In this document: piece by piece, positions 47,007 through 58,509 of the stretch | Layout of the letters: the number at the start of each line of letters is the position of its first letter | How positions within the stretch are numbered: the stretch's first letter is position 1 | Origin: Dolomedes plantarius | Lineage: Eukaryota > Arthropoda > Arachnida > Araneae > Dolomedidae | NCBI GenBank assembly: GCA_907164885.2 | Contig: OU015490.1 | Location: 233,218,241-233,282,240, forward strand | Reading direction: 5' to 3' | DNA length: 64,000 bases | The notes under the pieces: generated by a model | Told to the model about the DNA's origin: nothing | Seen by the model: the letters and a program-made list of their open reading frames with translations, nothing else | Databases searched by the model: none | Translations under genes and position numbers: made by a program

Positions 47007-47752
47007 TGCCCCGCCATATGAAGTTGACTTACCTTCATAGTGCTCCCATACTAAAGAAGCCATAAGATTAGCGATGTGGAATGGGTGAATGTCGAAAAGG
47101 CTGTCCCACCATATAAAGTTGACTTACCTACATAGTGCTCCCATACTAAAGAAGCCACAAGATTAGCGATGGGGAATGGGTGAATGTCGAAAAGGCTGTC
47201 CATCCATATGAAGTTGACTTACCTGCATAGTGCTCCCATACTAAAGAAGCCATAAGATTAGCGACCTACATAGTGCTCCCATACTAAAGAAGCCATAAAA
47301 TTAGCAATGTGGAATGGGTGAATGTCGAAAAGGTTGTCCCGCCATATGAAGTTGACTTACCTGCACAGTGCTCCCATACTAAAGAAGCCATAAGATTAGC
47401 GACCTACATAGTGCTCCCATACTAAAGAAGCCATAAAATTGGCAATGTGGAATGGGTGAATGTCGAAAAGGTTGTCCAGCCATAAGAAGTTGACTTACCT
47501 ACATAGTGCTCCCATACTAGAGAAGCCACAAGATTAGCGATGTGGAATGTGTGAATGTCAAAAAGGCTGTCCATCCATATGAAGTTGACTTACCTGCATA
47601 GTTTTCCCATACTAAAGAAGCCATAAGATTAGCGATGTGGAATGGGTGAATGTCGAAAAGGCTGTCCCACCCTATGAAGTTGACTTACATAGTGCTCCCA
47701 TACTAAAGAAGCTATAAGATTAGTGATGTGGAATGGGCGAATGTGAAAAAGA
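47007..47752 (+). repeat. SINE-derived minisatellite, about 95-bp unit with nested 43-bp duplications
   Basis: Seven units start at about 47007, 47101, 47196, 47332, 47470, 47565 and 47660. Each contains CATATGAAGTTGACTTACCT, AGTGCTCCCATACTAAAGAA, GCCATAAGATTAGCGATG and GGAATGGGTGAATGTCGAAA. The units at 47196 and 47332 each carry an extra CCTACATAGTGCTCCCATAC...block. They are therefore about 138 bp, and that longer form was itself duplicated. The unit corresponds to the tail region of SINE family S4. Confidence 0.94.
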
Positions 47753-47759
47753 CAAGTGC

Positions 47760-48812
47760 TTGCAGCATTAGGAAAAAATATGGGTCTCATATAAGCTATT
47801 TGGAAAATGAAATTTGAAAAAAATGTTCTGAGTTTGGCGAGCTTTAAAATCTTCCAAATTTAGATACTCTTCAATCTCACCCAATTTGCCCTCCAATGAA
47901 GTACCTTTTTAATAATTAAGAGATGAACATATGTATATTCACTGTACTTAACTATATATGTAGCTTTTTTATAAAGGATATCTATAGAAATTATAAGACA
48001 TTACTTAGTAAGAAATAATCAATATACTTTTTTAAGATAGCAGGAGGTCCTAAGTTCAAATCTCTAGTTAGGCTGTTGTATTTAGGTAAAGACAAAATTA
48101 ACAAATGCATAAAACGTGTTACATAGACTTAGTTTATAAGATTTTTTTCAAGACGGTAAGTTCAGAAATATGGTATATATTTATGCATCAGTATTTTCCG
48201 AAATATTTTTAATGTAACACTACTAGCTTGAGAATAAAAAGTTAAACTTATATTTCGCATTATAAGAATCTCAGAACAGTGTCTATAAAAATTAACTGCA
48301 TAAAAATAATGCATAAAAAAAGCTTTACAAAATTATTTCAAATCAGAAAAAGAAAAAAATTCTGAACTAAATTTGCATTTAAAAAAATAATACTATTTTT
48401 TTCTTTATGGTTAGTACCAACCTTATTTATTAATATGTGAGTTTGATATGCTTGAAACATTTCCTCTAACATGCATATTTTATAGTTTTCATTTTATTTT
48501 TCCTAAGTAGCGATATATCTAATCAGTTTTCATTATGTATTTTAAAAATTTTAATTATTTTTATATACGTCTCGTTGTTTTTCCTTAAAACTTATAAATG
48601 TTATTTTTTAAGACTCGCCGTTTCCTCAATATTTTCACTGATTCATGGTTAATTTGTAGGTTCTAAAGAGTTAACATTTAAATTTTTGCTGACTCTTAGA
48701 TCTCTTGAATTTAATATGTTTTTATATTTTCTTAGTTATTTTAAGGACTCATGCAAATTTTTTATTTTGTTTGCAACATTTATTATTCAGAGAATTTCCA
48801 GCAGTTTAGAGA

Positions 48813-48876
<64 letters not shown>

Positions 48877-49400
48877 TACTTTAATTACTCATATTCTAAA
48901 TGTTAAATCCTTACTCTAAAATTTTTGAAATTTTAATCATTTGATACATTGAAAATAGTTTACTTAAGTTTTTTACATTATCCTTAAGATTTTTATTTAA
49001 TTTCCGTTACTTTTAAATATAACATAATTTTTATAAAAGGCCATTTTAGTTTTTATTTATTCTAATTATTTTATTTTATATAACCATTATTTGTGATAAA
49101 ATTTTACCGATTACAATTGTTAACGATTTAAATGTTGAAGTCTTGTTATTCCACTTATTAATTCATGAGATATACTGCATCTGAAATGTTCATAATTTTA
49201 AAGATTATAGATTCATTGAGCATTCAGTTTCCAAAATATGCACTATTTTTTAATCATTTCTTATAATGCATGTTTGTTGCATTCATCAATATATAATTGC
49301 TAATCGAAAAAAAAATTGCTTGAAATTTTTATAAACATTTCAACTAAAATCCTAGAAATTTTATGTACCAGGAGTGTGACGTCTTATTGCAGATGAAATA
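47760..49400. other. Gene-poor AT-rich stretch
   Basis: Apart from the TA array at 48815-48875, nothing recognisable. Confidence 0.45.
48815..48875. repeat. (TA)n microsatellite
   Basis: About 30 TA units. Confidence 0.97.
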
Positions 49401-49419
49401 TACTCCCTATGAAGTCTTA

Positions 49420-50123
49420 AAACACCGCGCTACAGTTTTTGTTTACATGCCAATATACTTCTACTCCTTTCCGTCTAGCCCTTTCATCGTTTCCACTCGA
49501 TACGACCCGCCCCTGAGTCACTGTTTTCCCCGCTACGCAGCTCTATCGCAGCAAGTTCACATTTTACGCGGTTTCTCCCCATTTTCGCCAACGCGGGCGA
49601 TCGGAGGATCACTCTGACCTTCTCCTCCCGCCAAGGTGGCGGTCCCTTGAATCTGCTCTTCGGCTTCCGGCCGGCTTACGGTTGTTATTTACCAATGTAA
49701 CCACACGCGTGCTCGTATATTTACTACGTCATCCGTGTTCGACTCGTAACGCCGACCCCTGTAGTAATTTTTGGTTCCACGTAATCCGACTGCAGCTTCC
49801 GGGAGAGTAAAAAGAAAAAAAAAAAATGAAAAAAATGTGCCAAATAAAACAACAGAATAATTGTTTGGATGCAAACAAATGGGTCAGCCAGTCTGACTGA
49901 TGGATATTTTTTTCTAGGGAGATCCTGCTAAAGTTGTCTTTCATCGTAACGTATTATTCGGTATTTGTTGTCCATGTTTACATAACTGCAGTAATCGGAC
50001 TGTTTTTATCAAGCTTAAGTGTGGTGGGTGAAGAAATAACCGGCATTCATTGATTTTTGGTCTGTTTGTGTTATAACCGCTTTCTTCTCGGCTGAAAGAA
50101 ATATTGGACTAATATTTATATAG
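49420..50123 (+). promoter_or_regulatory. Candidate promoter and noncoding first exon (GC/CpG-richer island with splice donor)
   Basis: About 49430-49800 is clearly richer in G, C and CpG (GCGGTTTCTCC, CGCGGGCGATCGG, CTTCCGGCCGGC) than anything within several kilobases. It is free of recognisable mobile elements. It is followed by moderately AT-rich sequence ending in the donor TATAG|GTAAGT at 50123/50124. No long open frame runs into the donor, so a 5' UTR exon with a long first intron is the simplest reading. The transcription start is unknown. It could instead be an unrecognised repeat or LTR. Confidence 0.35.
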
Positions 50124-50129
50124 GTAAGT

Positions 50130-51600
50130 ACTGACAGCCTATTCCTTTTTATCACCTGCTCCCATGAAAATTCATGGATAATAATTGCTACACTTAGAGA
50201 TAACTAACATTTAAAAGCAATAATCTATCTAAACTCTAATATTGCAGTTTTTGTGTATCCATACTTTGTTCTAGCACCACAAAATATGATGTGTTTATAT
50301 GTACGCTATTAGCATCAAATTTGCCTCGATGAATTGCATGCAATTATACACCTAAACTATTTTTGAATAATGTATATAGATCAGTACATAAACATATGCT
50401 CGCGAAAATGAATGTTTATATATAATTATGTTGAGTAAGATAAACATTTACTTCCAAATTGTTGATATGCAGGAGCATAAAATTTTCATAATATTCTGAA
50501 TAGCAAATAAACTGAGACATGACCTTTGAAACATCGCAAATTTTTATATAATTTATAGTTAGGAGATATTTATTACTTAAAATATCTGATATTAAACCAT
50601 TAAATTAAATTAAACTATTTATATTGAGAAATTTAAATACAACTGAATTCAATTCATGTACAGTGCTACTTGATCATAGATACAAAATTTTATACAGTGA
50701 CCACATTGCTATCTGAATTTAATCGAGTACTAATTATTAAAGTTGATACAGTATTACAATCAATAATAAAAAATCAAAATTACATTCTATGAAAAATCGT
50801 ACATTTAAAATTAATTTTCCAATGAAAAAGGCGTGATCAAAAACGAATTAGACACTAAAAGGATAATTATCACCTCACGAGAAGGTGAAATGTAATTAAT
50901 GAAAGATTACTTAATCATTTCTGTCTGTATGGGAAAATTCTTTTTTTAAAGTAATGGGTTATCCCATAATTAATGTGGTTTATTTTTCTTATTGGTCAAA
51001 ATGAATGATGCAATGTTTTACATTTATTGCGTGATCTTTCAATCTGTATGGTTTATCAGATTTATTTTGTCTGGTACTCAATTCACATTGGTTATTGGTA
51101 TACATACCGATTGTACAGATTGTAAGATAAGGCTATTAATGAAAAACGTTATATCTTTCATTCTGACCAATAATTAAACAAACTGCAATGCTTATCGGTT
51201 GACCCAATACATTGATACACTGGTAATCTCCAAATATGAATTTAGCACTTTCTATACATGTTATAATTTGAGCGAGGCATTAGAAAAATGCTTAATCATA
51301 ATTAAAATCGGTTTACGAAACCGTTTTTAAGAGAATTTGAAATTAAGAATAGAAATATTAAGACATTAAATGGTTTATTGGAAGAATATATCATCACATA
51401 ACGGAAGAATATAACATCACATAACGAACATATCATCACATAACGGAAAATGCATATACCTAAAGCCTTAATTACGCCGAAATGTTATTTTCAAAGACGA
51501 AATGATTATTTATGCATAATATTTTTCTGACACTCCATTGGCAGCTTTATGTGTATTTTCTAGCGCAACACATACTCATAGAAAAATCATATTGATATAA
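50130..51600. other. AT-rich sequence, possibly intronic
   Basis: No coding domain. A short direct repeat TATCATCACATAACGGAA occurs at about 51388-51445 (three partial copies). Confidence 0.35.
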
Positions 51601-51607
51601 ATAAGAA

Positions 51608-52027
51608 AGGTAACTAATCCTGCATACAACTTTATGTAATTAAAAGTGCACAGTAAGTGCATGCGCATTTTAAACCGAAGGTATTTTAATGCGCGCAGAT
51701 GTCTAACACATTCACACAGTCAAACTTCTCTATGGCGGCCGATAATGGTTCCGAAAGAAAAGTGGCCGTTTTGAAGGATGACTGTCGAAAAGAGGTTTCA
51801 TCCATAACATTCGTTCTATGCAGTCTTTAAAGGGTTCTGAAGAAAATATGGCCGTTTAGTGGGGTGGCCGGCAATAGAAGTTTTTCTGTACATATAAATG
51901 CCTGCGTGTGTGATCTGTATGAATATATTAGAATCTGTCTACATTAAAATACCTTCGGTTTAAAATGCGCATGTACTTAATATGCACTTTTCTTTACATA
52001 AAGTTGTATATATATAATTAGTTACCT
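51608..52027. mobile_element. Hairpin (MITE-like) element with 86-bp arms, carrying an inner MITE
   Basis: AGGTAACTAAT at 51608 through GAAGGTATTTTAATG (51692) is repeated in inverse orientation at 51943-52027. Shared blocks include CAACTTTATGTAA and ATGCGCATTTTAAACCGAAG. The spacer holds the MITE at 51717-51888. The arms match almost throughout apart from one TA-rich change. Confidence 0.85.
51717..51888. mobile_element. pogo-like MITE (CAGTCAAACTTCTCTA ends)
   Basis: Imperfect inverted ends CAGTCAAACTTCTCTATGGC and ATAGAAGTTTTTCTG. The interior shares TGGCCG..., GACTGTCGAAAAGAGGTTTC and CATAACATT with the copy at 55271-55458 in the opposite orientation. Confidence 0.78.

Positions 52028-52083
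<56 letters not shown>
52022..52083. repeat. (TA)n followed by (GT)n
   Basis: A short TA array runs into about 20 GT units. Confidence 0.95.
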
Positions 52084-52091
<8 letters not shown>

Positions 52092-52307
52092 CGAGTGTGA
52101 GTGTGTGTGCATATTTCTATGTGTATAATTATATATTTTTATTCCCAATGCAGCAAGCCACTACACACATATATTTTGGCAGGATAATTATATATAATTG
52201 TATTCCTTATGGGAAACATCTAGAACATGCATTCATAACCAATCAAATTCATCATCAAAATAGAAGCAAATTTTCATCTATGTACTGACGTTAGTCTTAA
52301 TGCAATA

Positions 52308-52415
<108 letters not shown>

Positions 52416-52466
52416 GCATGTATGTATGTATATATATGTGGGTGTATGGGCCTTTATATAAATATA

Positions 52467-52500
52467 TAACTATAACTATAACTATAACTATAACTATAAC

Positions 52501-52536
<36 letters not shown>

Positions 52537-52540
52537 CGTG
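52467..52540. repeat. (CTATAA)n, (TA)n and (GT)n composite array
   Basis: Six copies of the 6-mer CTATAA followed by TA and GT runs. It does not match the arthropod telomere repeat TTAGG. Confidence 0.93.
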
Positions 52541-52599
52541 TGTGTGTGTTTACTTTGTTTAAAAGTATTTTTTCCATATTTTAAAAGTAAATTTTAAAG

Positions 52600-53495
52600 A
52601 ATTCCTCACATTTAGTTCCCTTTTTAAGGAGTTACTGGATAAAGTAAGAATAACTCCCAGTACTGAAATGAAATTTAATGTAGTCGTAATATACATCTCG
52701 ATGTATACGTATCTTTAATATTTCTAATACGATGTATATGTATCGTTTCTCAAGGGACCGACTGAACTGAACGATCAATGCGGGAAAACGATAGATACGG
52801 GAACATAACAAAGCAATATAATACTCGGGACAGGGTGAACTAAATGACACATACGGGAAAACGATGATTCGGAGAACGATGGATCGAGATTACACTGTAA
52901 TTTGAACTCTATTTTTTACTCTCTGTGAGTCAAGTTGCGTAAGTGCTTAATTTTGGTTTAGTATTTTGGCTTTAATTAATTTTATTAGAAATTTGGCATC
53001 ATTTAGAAATCTATAACCATACGATAAATTCTAGTATCAAAATCTCCTTTTGAGGTAAGAGATAGTGTAGATTGCATGCTAAGCATTTGTTTTTTCTTTT
53101 TTCTAGAATGCTTTTGTAAAGCCGTTTTATATATTGATTTAAGTTTCACTTTCTGATATTCGTATTGAATTTCAACCGATTAAGATTTGAAAATTCGCTA
53201 CAAATAATCAGCTTTGCCTTGTATGAGAAATATTATTAATTCAACAAAATTGCTATTTTATGAAATTTATTTTCATTTCATAGTTTTTACTGTAGTTGAA
53301 GAAAGATTAAAAATACATAATTGTTTATTGTATAAAAATTCAAAAGTATATATATATATATATCTATATATTTTTACCTTTTTCTGAAGTAAAATAAATC
53401 TAGTATTCATTTAATGCAACTTGTAAGAGAAAACTTATTATTAATAACAGTTTAATTTAGAATAATAAAACTTATTATTATAAATTAAACTTATG
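52600..53495. other. No gene recognised
   Basis: Short inverted GATACGTATCTTTA-like and repeated CGGGAAAACGAT motifs at 52700-52870; no gene. Confidence 0.4.
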
Positions 53496-53496
53496 A

Positions 53497-53499
<3 letters not shown>

Positions 53500-53581
<82 letters not shown>
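53500..53581. repeat. (TA)n microsatellite
   Basis: About 41 TA units. Confidence 0.97.
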
Positions 53582-53585
<4 letters not shown>

Positions 53586-53659
53586 CTAAAACAGAAGTTT
53601 TAAATATAAGTAGGTACATAGTTGAGAAATATTTCTAATATCGACACACACACATTCAC

Positions 53660-53663
<4 letters not shown>

Positions 53664-53721
<58 letters not shown>

Positions 53722-53722
53722 A
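53664..53722. repeat. (TA)n and (TG)n array
   Basis: About 20 TA units then about 9 TG units. Confidence 0.96.
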
Positions 53723-53724
53723 TA

Positions 53725-54328
53725 AATATATATATTATAAATCTAAAGACTTGAATTTCAAATAATTCCATTTTATTACCGTTTTTCAAATGTATTGAAA
53801 GAATTATTTTATAGGCAGTCTCTAAATATTTTATATTTACTTCACATTAGATAAAATTTCAGTTCATTTTAATGTTTCGGAACGTTGGGAAATTTTCAGT
53901 TTTTCATTTCGTTTATTGGTAGAAATGTCACATATTGAAAAAATCAGAAAGTGGTGTTGTCAAAGCTTATTAAATTAGAAAAATAAAAGTTTTTTAATGT
54001 TATTTTTTAACTTCGCAACCACTGACTTTAAAGAGAATCAGATAGCTTTCGAAGACCGTTAAAAACAAATTTCCTTCGGAAAATTTAAATCACCAATAGA
54101 CAGCGAAAGCGTCAAGTTTTGTAGAAATTTTATTGAATTTTTTTTTCAAAGTATTTGATTTTATATTTATGGAATAAGCATTTTGTTTTAAAACATCAAA
54201 CTCTGTATAAAGTAGACAAAAACTCAAACTTGTCTTCGGAAAAGTGAAATTTAGAATTTAAAATGCCTGTTTAGCTATAAACATTCCTTTAAAAAATTTT
54301 AAAAAATTGTGAAAGAAAAAGAAGATTA

Positions 54329-54381
<53 letters not shown>

Positions 54382-55145
54382 ATTATTTATTTATATATAT
54401 ACGCTTATGTAGTAGTATGAGAAAGAGAGATTGTCTTCAAACAAAATTATATTTTATGGAAATATTATTTATCTTTTGTAGTTTAAAATCAATTTTCTTC
54501 TCAAGGGAGAACGTGATAAACCTGCTAGACTGGGGTTTATCCTAGCTGAGTGTTCGACAGTCATTCAGATGTGGTCGAGTGTACTAAAAGGGTTTGAAAG
54601 ATTAATAGTTAGACATGGAAGTTTATATAAATAAGTATGGGTAATAGAAGCTTTGTTCAAACCGTGTGGACCTCTTCCAAAGACTATGTTCAAATAGCGT
54701 AACCAGAAAGGTAGTAATTTCCTAGCTGTTGTTCAAAGTATAAATTATTTCAAAAATCTATTAAAAGCTACGTACGCAAATGTTGATGGCGTATTTTCTT
54801 ATTTTCTCGTCCCAAACCATTTTGTTTAGGGTATTTTTAATTTTACAACTCAGGATTCATCCCATTTTTCCTTTTTCAACAAAAGGAGCGATGTGGAAAC
54901 GGGTTATTCTAGTATAGAGTGAGATCGAGTGAAAAATGAAACGTATAAAACATGGCATTTGTAATGACCGTATGGCAAAACCTGAATCCAGTGATTTTCG
55001 CTTTAATGCTGTACCAATCACAGTATTCGTCATTTTGATTCCTTTTTCCCCATAGTTCCCTGTTTTGACTAAGTCAATGACCCACGATTTTGGCCCATCC
55101 ATATTTTATTTATATTTATTTTTCAGGGTAATTTTTGTTATTTTC
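53725..55145. other. No gene recognised
   Basis: Contains a TA array at 54335-54378. The minus-strand frame at 55102-54857 has no recognisable domain. Confidence 0.4.
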
Positions 55146-55149
55146 AACG

Positions 55150-55151
<2 letters not shown>

Positions 55152-55228
<77 letters not shown>

Positions 55229-55262
55229 TTATATATATATATGAGTTATATATATATATATA
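55152..55262. repeat. (TA)n with repeated TATGAGT interruptions
   Basis: TA array interrupted twice by TATATGAGT, ending next to the left end of the MITE at 55271. Confidence 0.95.
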
Positions 55263-55270
55263 CACATATG

Positions 55271-55455
55271 CAGTGAAACTTCTCTAGTAAGCCACTCATA
55301 TTCTAAAGTAACACCTCAAAGCGGCCATATTTTGTCCAGAACCGATTAAAGACTCCATAGAGCCAATGTTATGGAAGAAACCTCTTTTCGACGGCTACCC
55401 CTTAAAACGACCAATGTTTTTCGGAACCATTACTGGCCGTCATAGAGAAGTTTCA

Positions 55456-55458
<3 letters not shown>
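55271..55458. mobile_element. pogo-like MITE (188 bp) between (TA)n arrays
   Basis: The inverted ends CAGTGAAACTTCTCTA and ATAGAGAAGTTTCACTG are near-perfect and TA flanks the right end. The interior matches 51717-51888 in the opposite orientation. Confidence 0.88.
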
Positions 55459-55502
<44 letters not shown>

Positions 55503-55560
55503 ATATACATAGATAGATAGATAGATAGATAGATAGACAGATAGATATATAGATATATAT
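55459..55560. repeat. (TA)n and (GATA)n composite
   Basis: TA units, then about nine GATA units with a GACA interruption, then TA-rich sequence. Confidence 0.95.
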
Positions 55561-56930
55561 ACAGTAATATGTGACTAATAGGGAGTTTTCGTAAATAAAC
55601 AAACATCGTCATAGAAAACCGACCATTTATAGGACTGAGAAGGGAATCTGTATTTTACGTTCTCTATGCCAGGGGATGTAACATCTTCCGATGTTCCCAG
55701 AAAACTATATTTCACAAACCATCCATCATGAGTTAACGATTGGGAACATTATCTTTAGCCGCAAAAGAAAGCAGGGGCATTTTGTCTTAGATGCCGAACG
55801 TTGAACTTTTAAAAAAATATAAAATGTATTAATTGTACGCAAGACATTTCGTGCAGGTTTATTTAAAGCGTTATGGCGTACAAGAATACTCGTTTTATTT
55901 TTCCATTAGCTGTGCTTATTTATATCGTATCTCGTAGGGTGACGCAATAGTTTTTTGAATTAAATTGTAATAAAATATTCCAACATCTATTTGTCACCTT
56001 CCTGGGTTTTGACATCAGGCTTTCAGGGTCAGAGTCTTTGAGGAATCGTCTCGGCTTGCTTCATTTGCGAAACATCTCATTCTTACCCAAAGAAGTCTTC
56101 CTTTTATAAGCTTTATGTGTTCCTCTTTTCTCTTAAATACCGTAATCTTTTTTTACTGAGCTGACTATCCCCAACAGCTCGGGGTACGACTTCAAAAAAG
56201 GGTTAGAAGGTGAATGTAAGACCTGGTTAGTCGATAGATTAAGTGACAAACATGACAGGGTGCTTTAGGTAATGTAAATGCATTTTTCTGATGAAATCCT
56301 GTATTGGTTGGTTTATACTGGACTATACACTGGACTGGTTTCCGGATGATATACTGGATTGGTTAGTTTGGCTGATTAGAACTACAACTTAACACACCAA
56401 GCGCTAAGTCTCTCATTTTGGGAACCTTCAATTATAAATTTTTTCTTAGCGTGATATTAAGATACATACAAATCTTTTTTTTATTATTTGTATCTTAAAG
56501 GTACAAAGTATACTGTGAATTTTTTTCAGAAGGGCAACTATAAAATTTGTTTATTTTAGAGTCGTTGTGTGAATATGTGGAAAACTGACAAATGCGACTT
56601 ATATTAGTAAAAAGAATCAGAAAAAATGTATATGTGCGAGTTGCTTGCTTTTTACGGAAAATGAATAGCAATAACACTGTGAATCTTGTATTTCAAGCGG
56701 AAAACAAAGGAAATATTTTAACACTGATTTCTAAGCACTTATTTTGAAAGCCCCTAAAATGGGAGACTTGGCGCCTTCTAGTTGGATTTCACTTCCTATT
56801 TACCATATGGAACGCTCGTTTGTTACTACTGACTCATTATCTTTATATCTATTTCTGTGAAGAATAAGGGATCAGGTGTTACCCAGCCACATTTTCATGA
56901 AGAGAGGTTTACTTAGAACTATTTTTTAAT
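55561..56930. other. No gene recognised
   Basis: 56280-56390 has degenerate repeats of TACTGGACTGGTT and TACTGGATTGGTTAG. No coding domain. Confidence 0.4.
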
Positions 56931-57032
56931 CCTAAAAATGGCAATAAAGTTTTTGACAATCCAAGAAGCTTTAGATTATGACTGTAGATATGCAATCTTT
57001 GGACTCTGGTGAATACTCTGATGAAAGTAGTA

Positions 57033-57364
57033 CAGTCGAACCCCGTTATAGCGAACCTGGTATATAACGAACTCACGGATATAACGAACGAAAATTTTCT
57101 TCCCACCATTTTACTGTTGTACGTAATTTAATTAGTATTGTGTCAGTTTAATGCAATCAATTTAGTCGATTTAATTCCTTAATGATCATTTTTAATAGAT
57201 TTTGTCGTTTTTTTATACATCATTATTGAACATACATTGCAACTAATGAGTTATACATTTTTTGAATTCTAGCATTTTTCTTAACGGTCCGGATATAGCG
57301 AACGACCGGATAAAGCGAACGAAACTTTTGGTGCCTTGACTTTCGTTATAGCGGGGTTCGACTG
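57033..57364. mobile_element. pogo/Tigger-like MITE (332 bp) inside the piggyBac remnant
   Basis: The ends CAGTCGAACCCCGTTATAGC and its complement are flanked by TA on both sides (57031-57032, 57365-57366). Inner motifs are TATAACGAACTCACGG and GGTCCGGATATAGCGAAC. Confidence 0.92.
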
Positions 57365-57543
57365 TATTATCTGTTTGCTCCCCGATCTTCCTCGGGTAAC
57401 TGATGAATAAAATAATTCAGATAATGATTTAGGTGAATTGATTCCAGTGGATGTTTCTGGACAGGTTGAACTAAAAGCCAAACAGCGGAAGGTAGAAATC
57501 TTGAGAACAAGAATATAAAACGCACGAAGAGAAAAATAACCTA

Positions 57544-58160
57544 TAGTCGAACCCCGCTATAACGAACTTCAAGGGACCAAAGGTTTTGTTCGCTTTATCC
57601 GGTCGTTCGCTATATCCGAACCGTTAAGAAAAATGCTAGAATTCCCAAAATGTATAACTCATTAATTGCAATGTGTATTCATTAATGATGTATAAAAAAT
57701 TATAAAATCTATTAAAATAATCATTAATGAATTTTTTTCCAATGCGGAGACATTGTCGCGAAGACATTCGCCTATAATTCACCGCAGTTTTGTTGGCCAT
57801 TTTATTATAGGGGCGCCATATAGGCAGACCAGCATTGCCCCCTATGAAGGGGACAACACAAACGAAGGCATTTTAGTGGCGCTTCGCCAGGATTCGATCG
57901 GAGCACCCTCAGCACCGAAAACCAGCGCGCTGTATCACAAGGCCGCCACGGCCTACCAGTAATGAATTAGATAATTCATTAACGATTAATTCACTAATTC
58001 ACTAAATCATTAATGAATTAGATCGACTAAATCGATTACATTGAACTGATACAATTCTAATTAAATTACGTACAATAGTAAAAATGGCGGGACCAAAATT
58101 TTCGTTCGTTATATCCGTGAGTCCGTTATATCCAAGGTTCGCTATAACGGAATTCGACTG
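57544..58160. mobile_element. Second copy of the same MITE (617 bp) with an insert
   Basis: It starts TAGTCGAACCCCGCTATAAC (first C changed to T), ends GAATTCGACTG, and has TA flanks (57542-57543, 58161-58162). It is in opposite orientation to the copy at 57033, as judged by the inner CGGTCGTTCGCTATATCC on the left. It is longer because of about 230 bp of inserted sequence including a SINE. Confidence 0.9.
57740..57962 (-). repeat. tRNA-derived SINE nested in the MITE
   Basis: Minus-strand head: CTGGTAGGCCGTGGCGGCCT as an A-box region of Leu/Ser type, then GCGCGCTGGTTTTCGGTGCT and the B box CGATCGAATCCTGG (about 57888-57901). The GC-rich body to about 57750 contrasts with the AT-rich MITE. 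It is less AT-rich than any neighbour. Confidence 0.78.
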
Positions 58161-58509
58161 TATTACAAATGATACTTCAGATGACGATACAAGTATGGAA
58201 GGAGACAAACTGAAGTAAAAGAAAAACACTAGAAATTATTAAATTGAAAAAAAAGCAAATCAAATGTTGGCTATTGAATCCGAAGAAATGTCAACACTTC
58301 AAGAGTCCTGGGCTGCATTGGCAATGGAATTTCCGGATGAACTTTTCCAAATTTACTTTGACTCGGAGGTCATGAAACATGTTACCAAAGAGACTTTAAG
58401 ATATGCTCTGCAAAATAATAGCAACTCATTTTCATTATCTGAAATGGACATACATAAATTTATAGAAATCGTCCTATTTAGTAGATATTACGTTCTGCCT
58501 TAGAAAATT

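Larger units (their letters stand above)
56938..58503 (+). pseudogene. piggyBac-type transposase N-terminal remnant, split by two MITEs
   Basis: Four plus-strand pieces read in order as the acidic N-terminus and domain start of a piggyBac transposase. They are: MAIKFLTIQEALDY at 56938 with LDSGEYSDESST up to 57032; LLPDLPRVTDE and NNSDNDLGELIPVD at 57367-57530; NDTSDDDTSMEGD at 58167-58210; and 58264-58503 with DELFQIYFDSEVMKHVTKET, then FSLSEMDIHKFIEIVLFSRY. The last piece matches the start of the DDE_Tnp_1_7 domain. The DDD catalytic region is not present. MITEs at 57033-57364 and 57544-58160 interrupt the frame, which also contains stops. Inactive. Confidence 0.7.

Noticed and set aside
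46910..47752. A CRISPR-like array (regular repeats with spacers)
   Set aside because: The units are contiguous 95-bp tandem copies without unique spacers, derive from a SINE, and lie in a eukaryotic context.
49689..49944. Minus-strand frames of 61-71 codons in the GC-richer island
   Set aside because: They run through poly-A/T tracts and have no domain; the island is better explained as regulatory or 5' UTR.
52467..52505. Telomeric repeat
   Set aside because: The unit is CTATAA, not TTAGG or TTAGGG, and is only about six copies beside TA/GT microsatellites.
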